Shown here piece by piece: positions 31,183-40,617 of a stretch of 64,000 nt of DNA. Position 1 is the first letter of the stretch. Each line of letters starts with the position of its first letter. A program made the position numbers and the translations under genes. Source of the stretch: JABFXC01 sp045804265 (GTDB taxonomy: Bacteria; Gemmatimonadota; Gemmatimonadetes; Gemmatimonadales; Gemmatimonadaceae); NCBI GenBank assembly GCA_045804265.1, contig JBJMNK010000127.1, forward strand, positions 1-64,000, written 5' to 3'. A model generated the notes under the pieces. That model searched no databases and was not told the origin of the DNA. It saw nothing but the letters and a program-made list of their open reading frames with translations.

Positions 31183-33186
31183 ATGGCTCGCGCACGCAAC
31201 CGGTCGCTGCTCTGGCGAATGCGCCATCGCGTCGAGCGACGACTGCGCGCGCTCGTCGCGCTCATGCCGCGCCGGAGCGCCGAGCAGCATGTCGCGCTCG
31301 CCGAGGTGAAGGAGCGTCTCGAGTATTACCTGCGCGCGGTGTACGGCCGACCGATCCGGGTCGAGCCAGTCACCGTCGAGAAACCTCGGCGCCAGCAGCG
31401 CGAGGCAGGATGGCTCATGCGGAGGCGCATCGACGCGGTCTCCGACAGCGACGCGGACGTGATCCGTCTGCCCTCGCTGCTCGTCGCGCCGCCCGGTGAG
31501 GCGACGCCATTCGAGCGCTACCGCTGCATCGCGGTGCAGCACGCCGAACGACTGGTGCGGTCGACCGTCGGCCACGCCGCAACGTTAGGCAGCGACCTCG
31601 AGCGCGACCTGTACCAGCTGGCCGAAGCGGTCGGTGTCGACCACGAAATCGCCAAGACCCAGCCGGGGCTGCGGCAGGCGATGAACGCAGGGCGTCGCTC
31701 GGCGCTGCGCGACCGCGACGCGCACCCGAGGACGGAGCTCGAGCGGCGGGTCGAGCGGCTGGTCGCGATCGCGATGGCCGAGGCGGGGTCGTCGCCGCCT
31801 GCACCCGAGGTGGCGGTGCCGGTTGCCGGCGACGCCGGACAATCGGCCGAATGGGCGCGGCGCACCGCCGCCGAACTGGCGCGACAGTCCCCGGCCGACG
31901 CGAGCCGTTACCGGCGGATCGCACCGTTAGGCATGTGGCGGACGGCCATCCTCGGCGGCGGCGCGGCAGGAAGTGTGGCGGCCGGCGCGGCGGAGCAGCG
32001 CACACAAGCGAGTGACGCCTCCCCCCTTCCGCCGCGCCCGCCTCGGAAGCGTCGCCCGCCGCGAGTCGGCGCGCCGGAGCAGATGGACACCGAGGAGGAT
32101 CCGACCCGCAGCGATGGAGAAGAAGCGGCAACCAACAGCCCTAACGCGCGTCCTGTCAGCGACGCCCCGCCGTCCGATGCTGGTCCGACCGCGGCCGACA
32201 GCGAGTCTGGCGATGCGCCGCCCGACCCCGACGCGAAGGGCGATTCCGAGCGGGGCGGCTCGGCGCGGAAGACGCCGCCACCGCCGGGACGTGTCTATCG
32301 CTACCCGGAGTGGGATGCGTACGCGAAGACGTTCCACCCTGACGGCAGCATCGTGCGCGCGGCACCGCCGCCGGCGGCCGCCAGCGACTGGGCTCAGCGC
32401 GCCGCGAAGGAGCACGTGGTGCTCATCCGCCAGGTACGAGAGCGCTTCGGGCAGCTCCGCGCCCAGCGCCTGCGCCTTCGCCGCCAGCCTAACGGCGACG
32501 AGATTGACCTCGACGCCTGCGTCACCGCGTTCAGCGACCGCGCGGCCGGGCGCTCGCCCGACGACCGGCTGTACGCCACCGTTCGGGTGACCCGGCGCGA
32601 ACTGGCGATCCTCCTCCTCGTGGACGCCAGCGCCTCGACCTCGGCGCGGATCGACGCCGCGCACCGGGTGATCGACGTCGAGCGGCTGTCGGCGCTGGTC
32701 GCGGCCGAGGCCTTCGACGCGTTAGGCGACGCCTACGCGATCGCGGCCTTCTCGAGCAACGGTCGCGCCGACGTCCGGGTCGCCGAAGTCAAAGGGTTCG
32801 CCGAGCGGAACACGGCGTTGACGGGAATGCGGCTGTCGGCGCTCGAACCGGCGAACGCGACCCGGCTCGGCGCCGCGGTGCGGCATGCGACGGCGGAGCT
32901 GGCCGAGCGGCCGGAGAGCCACCGGCTGTTGCTCGTGCTGTCGGATGGCCGGCCCAACGACCAGGAGGGATACATCGACGAGGACTACGCGGTCGAGGAC
33001 TCGCGCCGTGCGGTGGCCGAGGCGCGGCTGAGCGGGGTGACCGCGTACTGCATCACGATCGATCCCGAGGAGCCGCAGGAGTACGTCGGGCGGATCTTCG
33101 GCGAGGGCGGCTATCGAGCGCTGGCCCAGACGGCGCATCTCCCGGAGGTGCTGCTCCAGGCGGTGCAGGGGCTGCTGCAGCGTTAG
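31183..33186 (+). CDS. norD: VWA-domain protein (NorD/CbbO-like)
   Basis: 667 residues. N-terminal region (RHRVERRLRALVALMPRRSA and following) matches the NorD/CbbO helical part; an acidic, Pro/Arg-rich linker (about 280-370) is variable. C-terminal von Willebrand A domain (about 473-660) with an intact MIDAS: D481-A-S483-A-S485, then NTALTGM and LSDGRPND. Works with the AAA+ ATPase 24 bp upstream. Its target metalloenzyme is not encoded here. The TAG stop is in a CGTTAGGC octamer. Confidence 0.88.
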   Translation: MARARNRSLLWRMRHRVERRLRALVALMPRRSAEQHVALAEVKERLEYYLRAVYGRPIRVEPVTVEKPRRQQREAGWLMRRRIDAVSDSDADVIRLPSLLVAPPGEATPFERYRCIAVQHAERLVRSTVGHAATLGSDLERDLYQLAEAVGVDHEIAKTQPGLRQAMNAGRRSALRDRDAHPRTELERRVERLVAIAMAEAGSSPPAPEVAVPVAGDAGQSAEWARRTAAELARQSPADASRYRRIAPLGMWRTAILGGGAAGSVAAGAAEQRTQASDASPLPPRPPRKRRPPRVGAPEQMDTEEDPTRSDGEEAATNSPNARPVSDAPPSDAGPTAADSESGDAPPDPDAKGDSERGGSARKTPPPPGRVYRYPEWDAYAKTFHPDGSIVRAAPPPAAASDWAQRAAKEHVVLIRQVRERFGQLRAQRLRLRRQPNGDEIDLDACVTAFSDRAAGRSPDDRLYATVRVTRRELAILLLVDASASTSARIDAAHRVIDVERLSALVAAEAFDALGDAYAIAAFSSNGRADVRVAEVKGFAERNTALTGMRLSALEPANATRLGAAVRHATAELAERPESHRLLLVLSDGRPNDQEGYIDEDYAVEDSRRAVAEARLSGVTAYCITIDPEEPQEYVGRIFGEGGYRALAQTAHLPEVLLQAVQGLLQR

Positions 33187-33225
33187 GCCTCACGCACACG
33201 ACGACAAAGGACAGCGACGACGAAG

Positions 33226-33268
33226 GACCCGAACGGCGAGAACCCGAACGGCGAGGACACGAACGGCA
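33226..33268 (+). repeat. Short tandem repeat after norD
   Basis: Three imperfect copies of ACCCGAACGGCGAG-like 14-15 nt units in the norD trailer, just before the terminator. No coding role seen. Confidence 0.55.
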
Positions 33269-33300
33269 AAGGGTGCGGCGACTTTCGTCGCCGCACCCTT
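33269..33300. terminator. Bidirectional terminator between norD and porin genes
   Basis: 14-bp perfect stem AAGGGTGCGGCGAC / GTCGCCGCACCCTT, loop TTTC; AA and TT ends give a short T-run in both directions. Confidence 0.85.
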
Positions 33301-33341
33301 CCCTTCGCTGCCACTGCTAGTGCGTCAGTCGCGCTGCTTCA

Positions 33342-34808
33342 TCAGAAGGCGACGACGCCCTCGAACACGTAGCCACCGAACTTGCCGCCGTTCCGGATGT
33401 CGGTCGGGAGGAAGCCGTTGTACTTCTGGTTGACGTATTCGCCCTTGAGCAGGATCGCCGGGGTGATGAACCAGCCAGCACTCGCCTGCACACGGTTGAC
33501 CGTCTCCTTCGGGTCGGTCGCGGCGAACTTGCCGTTCACCGTGTTGTACCGCGCGCCGACGAACAGCTGCTCGCCCGGCAGGAAGCGGTAGACCACGTCA
33601 CCAGCCAGCTGGTTCCAGGTACGGTCGGCCACCTCGGTCGACTTGCGACCCTTCGCCGTCTCGATGTTGCCGAAGAGCTCGAGGCCGCGGAACTTGACGA
33701 ACGGGTTGATCACGGTCGAGGTGATCTTGTCGCTGAGCCCAGGCTGCACTTCGCCGGACCATGCATTCGTCGCTTCGCTGGACTGCGTGTTCTCCATCAC
33801 GTCGAAGTAGCGCGAGCCGCCGCGATCGCCGCTGTAGAGCGTGTTGTTCGCCGAGTGCTTGGTCGTGTACAGCGAGCCGGTCAGGCGGACGCGGAGATCT
33901 TCGGAGACCTGCCGGTCGAAGCCCAGCTTGCCGAGGAAGCTCGGTGCGCGCTTCTGCGGCGCGGTGACCTGGCCGCGAACTTCGCCGCCGGTCACGCCGC
34001 CCATCGCCATCAGACCGCCAAGGCGGACGTACACTTCGCTGCCGATCTCGGTCGTGAAGGCGTCCATGATCAGGTTGCCGACGAACGGGTTGTACATCGC
34101 GTTGCCGTTGTCGGTGCGGCGGAAGTGCGAGTCGCCGTAGTTGATCTCGAAGTGACCGGCCTTCACCGTCACGAGCTGCATCAGGTTCTCGAGCGGCTCC
34201 CACTTGATCGGCGAGTCATCGATCAGGAGGTAACCATCCTTGACCCATGTCTCGTTGTGGTGGCGCGCCGAGAGGTAGCTGGTGAGCGCGACCCGGATGC
34301 CCTTGGCCAGCTGCGCGTTCATGTACAGGTTCGCGCTCTCGTTGTTGAAGCCATGGCCGATGCGGATCAGCTGGTTCTGGTCCACGTTGGCGACGAGGCG
34401 GGGCTGCGCGGTGTTCGAGTGATCGAGCCCCTGGAACTGCGAGGCGAATGCGGCGCCCCAGGCGAGGACGAAGCCGTTGTACTCGGTGCCGTCATACTTC
34501 GGCGACTCGAACACGTTGATGCCGCGCTGGTCGAGCGCGCGGATGTGCTGGATGGTGATCTTCTGCAGCGTCGCGTCGCGCGTCGCCGCGGCGGGGTTCA
34601 TGTTCTGCGCCTTCGGGGCCGGCGCCGGCTCGGCCCTCGGTGATCCGGAATTAGCGGCCTGCCTAACGGTGGAGTCGGTGACGACCGACATCGCGACTGC
34701 GGTAACCGCAGGCCTAACGGTGGTGTCGCTTCCCGATTGTGCAATCACTGGCGTGGCGCTGGTCAGCACCGCGGCGGTCGTGATGGCGAGACGAGTGATG
34801 GTTCGCAT
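33342..34808 (-). CDS. Outer-membrane porin-like beta-barrel
   Basis: 488 residues from ATG 34808; the frame stays open through the YceI gene but that part is Arg-rich noise. Signal peptide TRLAITTAAVLTSATPVIAQ. A Pro/Ala linker (about 25-75) precedes a region of alternating amphipathic strands ending in GYVFEGVVAF, with the C-terminal Phe typical of outer-membrane proteins. Tyr/Asn/Gly-rich strands such as VALTSYLSARHHNETW and LFVGARYNTVNGKF fit a phosphate- or carbohydrate-type porin, not further resolvable. 35 bp after the YceI gene, probably one transcript. Confidence 0.8.
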   Translation of the reverse strand: MRTITRLAITTAAVLTSATPVIAQSGSDTTVRPAVTAVAMSVVTDSTVRQAANSGSPRAEPAPAPKAQNMNPAAATRDATLQKITIQHIRALDQRGINVFESPKYDGTEYNGFVLAWGAAFASQFQGLDHSNTAQPRLVANVDQNQLIRIGHGFNNESANLYMNAQLAKGIRVALTSYLSARHHNETWVKDGYLLIDDSPIKWEPLENLMQLVTVKAGHFEINYGDSHFRRTDNGNAMYNPFVGNLIMDAFTTEIGSEVYVRLGGLMAMGGVTGGEVRGQVTAPQKRAPSFLGKLGFDRQVSEDLRVRLTGSLYTTKHSANNTLYSGDRGGSRYFDVMENTQSSEATNAWSGEVQPGLSDKITSTVINPFVKFRGLELFGNIETAKGRKSTEVADRTWNQLAGDVVYRFLPGEQLFVGARYNTVNGKFAATDPKETVNRVQASAGWFITPAILLKGEYVNQKYNGFLPTDIRNGGKFGGYVFEGVVAF

Positions 34809-34843
34809 AAAACGTGTGCTCCGGTGGGGGTCAGGGAGGGCGA

Positions 34844-35437
34844 TTACTTGAGGAGGAGGTCGAAGTTGACCTTCACGTTCGGATTGACCTTCATCGCGCC
34901 CATCATCAGCGACGGCGCCTTGAGGTTGTAGTCCGTCATCAGGATCGGGTACACACCGGTGACGTGCAGCGCGCCATCGGCGCCGGCGTTGCCGATCGCG
35001 TCGAAGGTGACCTGCTTCTCGACGCCGCCGAGCTGCAGCGTTCCCGTCAGGCGGCCGGTGACCTTGTCGCCGGCGGCGAAGGTCTCGTAGCTGAGCATCT
35101 TGAACTCGATGAGCGGATTCGCCTCGGCCTTGAGCGCCTTGCGCATATGCTCGTTCATCGTGCCGTTCGCGCAGTCGAGGTTCTCGGGACGGATCTTGAC
35201 GTCGAGACTGAGGACTGCCTTCTGTCCGGCCAGGATCTCCTTGACCGTCTCGGGGGTCGTCGTCTCGGCGCTGGCATCGACGACCGTCGCCTGGCAGGTG
35301 AAGTCGCGAACGGTGGAAGTTCCGGTCACCCAGAGACGGCTGGAGGGCTGCAGCGTCGCGATGTGTCCCGGCAGCGTCCACGCAACGATCGCGGGCACGA
35401 GGGCGACAGCGAATAGAGTCAGAGTGGTGCGCTTCAT
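34844..35437 (-). CDS. YceI-family lipid-binding periplasmic protein
   Basis: 197 residues; ATG 35437 with AGGAG upstream. Signal-anchor-like start TLFAVALVPAIVAW. YceI lipocalin-like barrel: RLWVTGTSTVRDFTCQ, KAVLSLDVKIRPENLDC, MRKALKAEANPLIEFKM, VTGRLTGTLQLGGVEKQVTF. The family binds isoprenoid chains and is used in respiratory-quinone or stress contexts. Precedes the porin gene. Confidence 0.9.
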   Translation of the reverse strand: MKRTTLTLFAVALVPAIVAWTLPGHIATLQPSSRLWVTGTSTVRDFTCQATVVDASAETTTPETVKEILAGQKAVLSLDVKIRPENLDCANGTMNEHMRKALKAEANPLIEFKMLSYETFAAGDKVTGRLTGTLQLGGVEKQVTFDAIGNAGADGALHVTGVYPILMTDYNLKAPSLMMGAMKVNPNVKVNFDLLLK

Positions 35438-35661
35438 ATCCTTTCTCCTGAGGAAGCCGGGACAGCGCGGGTGCGCCATCCACGAAGGAATGTTGTTCTT
35501 CACGGTTGGCGCCTCAGTCGGAGTAAGCCGGAAGTTTCTCCGAGGAAGGAGGACAGAGACGTCGTCGCTCCGCCGACGTTCCTCTGAGGGAATACCCGAC
35601 AAGGGCGAGAGGCCAGGTACCGTTAGGCAGGCGAACGAGGTGCGGCGGGTACTTTCGGCGC

Positions 35662-36492
35662 TCACGGCAGCGCCTCGAGGGTGAGCAGCGCGGTGCCCGC
35701 GACCGGGATCGTGCTCTCGATGCGGACGGGAAGGCGACGCTCGTCGTCGGTGAGATTGATCCGGATGACGCCGTCGCCGCGGTAGTGCGCGGGGTCGTGC
35801 ACGCGCATCTCGACGAGCACGGTGGCAAACGTCCCGGCGCCGACGGTGATGTTCTCGCGGCGGAGTACGCGAACGACGGTCGGATTGCGTGCCGCGTCGA
35901 AGTGGCGGTCGAACTGGTACGTGGAGTCCGTCGCGAGCGGGACCGTGCGCAGCAGGTAGATGAACGACAGCTCGTCGAGCGGCGCGGCGGTGATCGCGTC
36001 GCCGCTGGTGCCATCGGCCGCGGTCCAGCGCTTCTCCTCTGGGAAGAGCGCGACATCCTCGTCGTGGCTCGAGAGCGGGTGACGCTCGCGCTTCACGAAG
36101 CGGAGCGATGCCATCCGCCGCGGATCGAGCCACGATTCGGTGGTGTCGGAGACCTTCACCGGGCCCAGTCGCGCCTTGAAGCCGAAGTGCAGCACCCAGG
36201 TCTCGGTTCCGCGCACCGTATCCGGGCCGTCGACCCACATCGCGCCGTGACCGCGAAGGCCCACCGCCGAGAGCTTCACCGCGTACCGCAGCCGCTCGCC
36301 GGGCGCGAACGGCCGCTGCACGGTGGCGACCGCGGGCGCGATGATCGCCGGCTGTACCTGCGCCGCGAGCGCAGGGCGCGACTGCGCGCCCAGTGCCGGG
36401 ATGCCTAACGCGACCAGCGGCGCCATCGCGCCGGCTGCGCGCATCACGACTCCCGTGAAGTCCAGCGGGCGGTGCTTCGTCGAAGATCTCAT
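35662..36492 (-). CDS. DUF3108 exported protein
   Basis: 276 residues. Hydrophobic N-terminus (GAMAPLVALGIPALGAQ) suggests export. FAPGERLRYAVKLSAVGLRG starts the DUF3108 beta-rich domain, and ends with RINLTDDERRLPVRIESTI, a lipid-binding-like sheet as in LolA/B relatives. ATG at 36492; an alternative at 36444. Upstream of YceI by 224 bp on the same strand. Function unknown; envelope lipid handling is a guess from fold. Confidence 0.8.
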   Translation of the reverse strand: MRSSTKHRPLDFTGVVMRAAGAMAPLVALGIPALGAQSRPALAAQVQPAIIAPAVATVQRPFAPGERLRYAVKLSAVGLRGHGAMWVDGPDTVRGTETWVLHFGFKARLGPVKVSDTTESWLDPRRMASLRFVKRERHPLSSHDEDVALFPEEKRWTAADGTSGDAITAAPLDELSFIYLLRTVPLATDSTYQFDRHFDAARNPTVVRVLRRENITVGAGTFATVLVEMRVHDPAHYRGDGVIRINLTDDERRLPVRIESTIPVAGTALLTLEALP

Positions 36493-36612
36493 CGTGCGTC
36501 CGGGGCTCGAGTGTCCTGCTCAGCCGGACGTTACGCCGCCACCGGTACGCCTTCCGTCAGCGCGTGCCTGAAATGTTCGACTGCTTACCCTACGCGGCCT
36601 TCAGCGAATCCC

Positions 36613-37608
36613 CTACACGTCGCGCCTTCGCTCGGCGCGGTCGCGGATCCCGAGGAGCATGCGCCTCTCCATGATGAAGTGCGCGGGCTCGAAGACGAGC
36701 AGGCTCACCGGCCCGAGCACGACGCCACGGAGATCCGGCGTCCCCGCGCCGCGGGTACGGATGTGCACCCGCGATGTATGCTCGTCGACCGGGACGACGA
36801 CGAACGCTCCCCACTTGTCGAGCACCAGCGCCCGACCGCGCTGCAGCTCGAGCACGTGCCATCCGACCGCCGAGCCGAGGCGTCCGCCGAGATAGTCCGG
36901 CTGCACCGCGCGAACGAGATCGCCGACTCGGCGATCCTGCCACTCGGGGTGAATGCGATCGGCGTTGTGGATGTCGTCGCCGATGAGGCGCTCGAGACGA
37001 TCGTAGCTGTAGAAGCCAGCGCGATCCTGGCCGATCTGCGCGAGCCAGGGCCAGACAGAGTCTGCCGGCGCGTCGATGGTTATCGCGTGGTCGAGCCGGT
37101 AGTGCGCGTCATAAACCAGCTCGTCGCCGGGAAGCTGCATCGCCCGCTCGTCATCGCTCACGCCCCAGCGCGTATGCCAGGGACGGAGGACGATCATGCC
37201 GCAGACATACGCGAGGAAAGCCCAGGCCACCGTGTTGCCGGCGAGCGCGCGCAGGCGGCGGCTGCCGCCGTTAGGCGCGGTCGCCAGGCCGGCCGGGCTC
37301 TCGGCGACCAAGGTCGCGAGAATGAGGAGGACGACGTCGATCAGCAGCCCGGCGAGGAGCGCCAGGGCGCCGAACGACGCGAGCAGCGCGACAGAGCTGA
37401 CGCCGGCGAAGAAGGCGATCGGCTGCCACGCCGATCGCAGCCCCCGGACGCCGGCCAGTCCCAGCCCCGCCGCGACGAACCCCGCTTCGGCAACGAGCCA
37501 GAGTGGAAGCGCCGCCCATGTCGGGCCGATGGTCGTCGCCCAGATCCCGGCGGCAGAGTGCGCGAGTCCGTGCACGATCAGGATGACAGCGAGAATCGAG
37601 CGGCGCAT
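36613..37608 (-). CDS. Membrane protein with C-terminal SRPBCC-like domain
   Basis: 331 residues. Four hydrophobic helices in the first 125 residues (SILAVILIVHGLAHSAAGIW, LWLVAEAGFVAAGLGLAG, FFAGVSSVALLASFGALALL, NTVAWAFLAYVCGMIVL). Then a soluble part starting YRLDHAITIDAPADSVWPWLAQIGQDRAGFYS, which reads as an SRPBCC (START-like) hydrophobic-ligand fold. Function not known. Divergent from the first Usp gene, sharing a 184-bp intergenic region. Confidence 0.75.
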   Translation of the reverse strand: MRRSILAVILIVHGLAHSAAGIWATTIGPTWAALPLWLVAEAGFVAAGLGLAGVRGLRSAWQPIAFFAGVSSVALLASFGALALLAGLLIDVVLLILATLVAESPAGLATAPNGGSRRLRALAGNTVAWAFLAYVCGMIVLRPWHTRWGVSDDERAMQLPGDELVYDAHYRLDHAITIDAPADSVWPWLAQIGQDRAGFYSYDRLERLIGDDIHNADRIHPEWQDRRVGDLVRAVQPDYLGGRLGSAVGWHVLELQRGRALVLDKWGAFVVVPVDEHTSRVHIRTRGAGTPDLRGVVLGPVSLLVFEPAHFIMERRMLLGIRDRAERRRDV

Positions 37609-37792
37609 GTGCCGGTCCGGTGTGGGAACGACAGGAAAGTGCGATGCCCGCTCGCGCGGCGCAGTCCGCGCTTCCCGGTCTGCACGTAGGCAAGTCCCTC
37701 ACGAACTCCGGGGCTCCTGCCCGACAGACGGCGCGATCCGGCGGTGCCAACGTGGGGGAGCATCGATCGCACAACATCACCGTGAGGCACAC

Positions 37793-38761
37793 ATGCCGAC
37801 GATCACTCTGACCGCATGCTCGATCATCCCCACCGCGCCGCGCCGCCGTCTCGAAGGACCGGTCATCCTCGCCACTGATGGCAAGGCGCAGTCGTCAGGC
37901 GCGTTCGCGGCCGCGGTCGCGATCGCCGCCGGCGGCACGCGTCGCAACGACCACGCGCAGACACTGCAGGTGCATGTCGTCACCGTCTGCGACGCGTTGC
38001 CGATCGTCGCGCCCGAGATCGCGCCGGTGCTCCCCCATGAATTCCTCGAGGGCCGGCGCGAGGACATGCTCACCGCCGCGCTCGAGCAGGTGCGCTACAA
38101 CGTCGCCGATACGTCGGGGTGGCGCGTGGACGCGATGTCCGGTCCGCCCGCGGCAACGATCGCGGACACGGCTGAAGAAGCCGAGGCGTCGCTGATCGTG
38201 ATGGGATTGGGGAAGCACGATCTCTACGAGCGCGTGTTCGGGACAGAGACAGCGCTGAAGGTCATGCGGCAATCGCGCCTGCCGGTGCTCGCGGTTCCGC
38301 AGAACTGGATCGGGATTCCGCGGCATCTGCTGATCGCGGTGGACTTCGGCGCGGCGAGCCTGCGCGCGGCGCGGACCGCGATGCGCATTGCAGCTCCGGG
38401 TGCGAGCGTCTGCTTCGCGCACGTCGCCCCCGATCTTGGCCTGCCGCTCGGTACCGAGGATGATCTCTCGTCGATCTATCGCGCGAACCTGAGCGAGGAG
38501 TTCGACCGGTTCATCACCGCGACCGGGGTGCCTGACGATGTGGCGGTCACGCGCACCGCGCTCTACGGAGATCCGCCACGGGCGCTGCTCGACTTCGCGC
38601 GGGCCGAAGGGATCGACATGATCGTGGCCGGGACGCACGGGCTCAACGCGCTGGCCCAGCTCTTCGGCAGCGTCGCGAGCAAGCTGGTACGGGGAGCGCA
38701 GTGCGCGGTGCTGGTGGCATCGGCGCATCGGGAGGCGGAGGACGAAGCAGCCGGCGAATGA
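37793..38761 (+). CDS. Tandem universal stress protein
   Basis: 322 residues from ATG 37793; the open frame upstream is shadow. Two UspA domains (about 22-165 and 175-315). First: GPVILATDGKAQSSGAF, ATIADTAEEAEASLIVMGLGKHDL. Second: LLIAVDFGAASLRAARTAM, FARAEGIDMIVAGTHGLNALAQLFGSVASKLV, with the ATP-binding GxHG-x9-GS pattern. Usp proteins bind ATP or AMP and protect resting or hypoxic cells. First of three in this island. Confidence 0.9.
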   Translation: MPTITLTACSIIPTAPRRRLEGPVILATDGKAQSSGAFAAAVAIAAGGTRRNDHAQTLQVHVVTVCDALPIVAPEIAPVLPHEFLEGRREDMLTAALEQVRYNVADTSGWRVDAMSGPPAATIADTAEEAEASLIVMGLGKHDLYERVFGTETALKVMRQSRLPVLAVPQNWIGIPRHLLIAVDFGAASLRAARTAMRIAAPGASVCFAHVAPDLGLPLGTEDDLSSIYRANLSEEFDRFITATGVPDDVAVTRTALYGDPPRALLDFARAEGIDMIVAGTHGLNALAQLFGSVASKLVRGAQCAVLVASAHREAEDEAAGE

Positions 38762-38768
38762 CAGCCGC

Positions 38769-38800
38769 ACCGCCAGCGGCACCGACGCGCCGCTGGCGGT
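38769..38800 (+). terminator. Hairpin between Usp and histidine kinase genes
   Basis: 12-bp perfect stem ACCGCCAGCGGC / GCCGCTGGCGGT with loop ACCGACGC, 7 nt after the Usp stop and 12 nt before the kinase ATG. No T-run; may be a partial terminator or may occlude the kinase ribosome site. Confidence 0.55.
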
Positions 38801-38811
38801 ATATTCGCCGC

Positions 38812-40437
38812 ATGGCGAACACGGTCGGGCATGATGCCGATGCCAGCGCGATCGAGGCGCGGTTCGAGGGAATCCTCGCGATAGCGGCAGACGCGATCAT
38901 AACGATCGACGAATCGCAGCGGGTCGTCCACTTCAACCGTGGCGCCGAACGGATCTTCGGCTACTCCGCGGCGGAGATGATCGGCCAATCGCTGAACATC
39001 CTGATCCCGGAACGGTTCCGCGCCGAGCATCCGCGACACGTCGCCCAATTCGCCGCCGGCACGGAGACGGCGCGGCTGATGGGACACCGGCGTGCGGTCG
39101 CGGCGCTGCGCAAGGATGGGAGCGAGTTTCCCGCCGAAGCGTCGATCTCCAAGCTCGGGCTGCCGGGAAGCCAGCTGCTGACCGTGATGCTGCGCGACGC
39201 GACCGAGCGGCGACAGCTCGAGCGCAACCAGCAGATGCTGGCCCAGGCGGGCGCGGTGCTCTCGCTCTCGCTCGATTACGAGGCGACGCTGCAGTCGGTG
39301 GTCGAGCTTCCCGTACCGGTCCTCGCCGACTGCTGCATCCTCGATGTCGCCGAGCAGGAGCGGAATGCGACTCGCCGAATCCGGCGCATCGTCAGCGGTC
39401 ACACCGACCCGCGCATCGCGCAGCTCCTGCAGACGCTCGCCGTGAACAATGCACCGACGTGGGAGACGCCCTCGCGCGTCGTCGACGTGCTGCGCGGCGG
39501 CGGGACGTACATGGAAGCCGACACACACACCGATCCGCAGTCGCTCGCGCTCCCGCTCGCGCGCGAGCTGCGTGCGACATCGCTGATGGTCGTCCCGCTC
39601 GTCGCGCGCGAGCACGTGGTGGGGGCGATGACGTTCATCTCGACCAGTACCGCGCGACGCTACGGCGAAGGCGATCTCGACCTCGCGCGCGAGATCGCGG
39701 TCCGCGCCGCGTTCGCACTCGACAATGCCTCGCTCTATCACAGCGCGCAGCGGGCAAACCGTGCCCGCGACGAAGTGTTAGGCGTCGTGTCGCACGACCT
39801 GCGGAATCCGCTCAGCGCGATCTCGATGTGCACGCGAGTCCTCCTCGAGAATCCACCCGAGGGGGAGCAGGAACGGCGCGAGCTGCTGTCGACGATCGAC
39901 GAGTCGGTGCAGTGGATGCAGCGGATGATCCGCGACCTGCTCGACGTCTCGAACATCGAAGCCGGCGTGCTGTCGATGGAGCGCGGCATCGAGGATGTGG
40001 CACCGCTGATCGAGAGCGCGGTGCAGGCACTCGCGACCCAGGCCGCCGAGCGCTCGATCTCACTCTATGAGGACGTGCCGCCCGACGTGCCGAGCGTGAA
40101 CGTGGATGCGGAACGAGTTCTCCAGGTGCTCACCAACCTGATCGCGAACGCCGTGAAGTTCACCGAGCCGGGTGGCCGCGTCACCGTGAGCGCGGAGCGG
40201 CGCGCCGGCGAAGTGCTGATCTCGGTCTCCGACACGGGACCGGGGATCCCGGCCGACCACCTGCCGCACATCTTCGACCGATACTGGCACGCACGGCGGA
40301 CGGCGCGGACGCGGGGCTCGGGGCTCGGCCTCGCGATCGTGAAGGGAATCGTCGACGCGCACGGCGGCCGGGTGTCAGTGGCGAGTGAGCTCGGACGCGG
40401 CAGCACCTTCTCGTTCACCCTCCCGATCTCCGACTGA
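38812..40437 (+). CDS. PAS-GAF sensor histidine kinase
   Basis: 541 residues from ATG 38812. PAS domain about 14-125 (ADAIITIDESQRVVHFNRGAERIFGYSAAEMIGQ), GAF about 145-300 (LELPVPVLADCC-like start, GAMTFISTSTARRYGEGDLD). HisKA with H328 in VVSHDLRNPLS, and HATPase_c with LTNLIANAVKFTEPGG, SDTGPGIPADHLPHIFDRYW, GSGLGLAIVKGI. Soluble. No haem-binding His can be assigned from sequence alone. Probable partner of the NarL-type regulator 180 bp downstream, although HisKA kinases more often pair with other regulator classes. Confidence 0.92.
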   Translation: MANTVGHDADASAIEARFEGILAIAADAIITIDESQRVVHFNRGAERIFGYSAAEMIGQSLNILIPERFRAEHPRHVAQFAAGTETARLMGHRRAVAALRKDGSEFPAEASISKLGLPGSQLLTVMLRDATERRQLERNQQMLAQAGAVLSLSLDYEATLQSVVELPVPVLADCCILDVAEQERNATRRIRRIVSGHTDPRIAQLLQTLAVNNAPTWETPSRVVDVLRGGGTYMEADTHTDPQSLALPLARELRATSLMVVPLVAREHVVGAMTFISTSTARRYGEGDLDLAREIAVRAAFALDNASLYHSAQRANRARDEVLGVVSHDLRNPLSAISMCTRVLLENPPEGEQERRELLSTIDESVQWMQRMIRDLLDVSNIEAGVLSMERGIEDVAPLIESAVQALATQAAERSISLYEDVPPDVPSVNVDAERVLQVLTNLIANAVKFTEPGGRVTVSAERRAGEVLISVSDTGPGIPADHLPHIFDRYWHARRTARTRGSGLGLAIVKGIVDAHGGRVSVASELGRGSTFSFTLPISD

Positions 40438-40617
40438 CGGGCGATTCGCCCGCTGATCAGTGATGTCCACCGGTTGATGTCAGTGATTTCCGCACAACGG
40501 TTCCGATGAATCGCTGATGGAGCGGCGTCGTCTGCCGCCGCAGATTCGACTGTGACACGATCCGCAAACAGCATTCACTCGAGACGGATCGCGTGGCACT
40601 CTGGCGAACGGGATCAC

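Noticed and set aside
34809..35483. Upstream extension of the porin frame across the YceI gene
   Set aside because: The extension is Arg-rich and overlaps a well-defined YceI gene with its own SD; the porin signal peptide starts at 34808.
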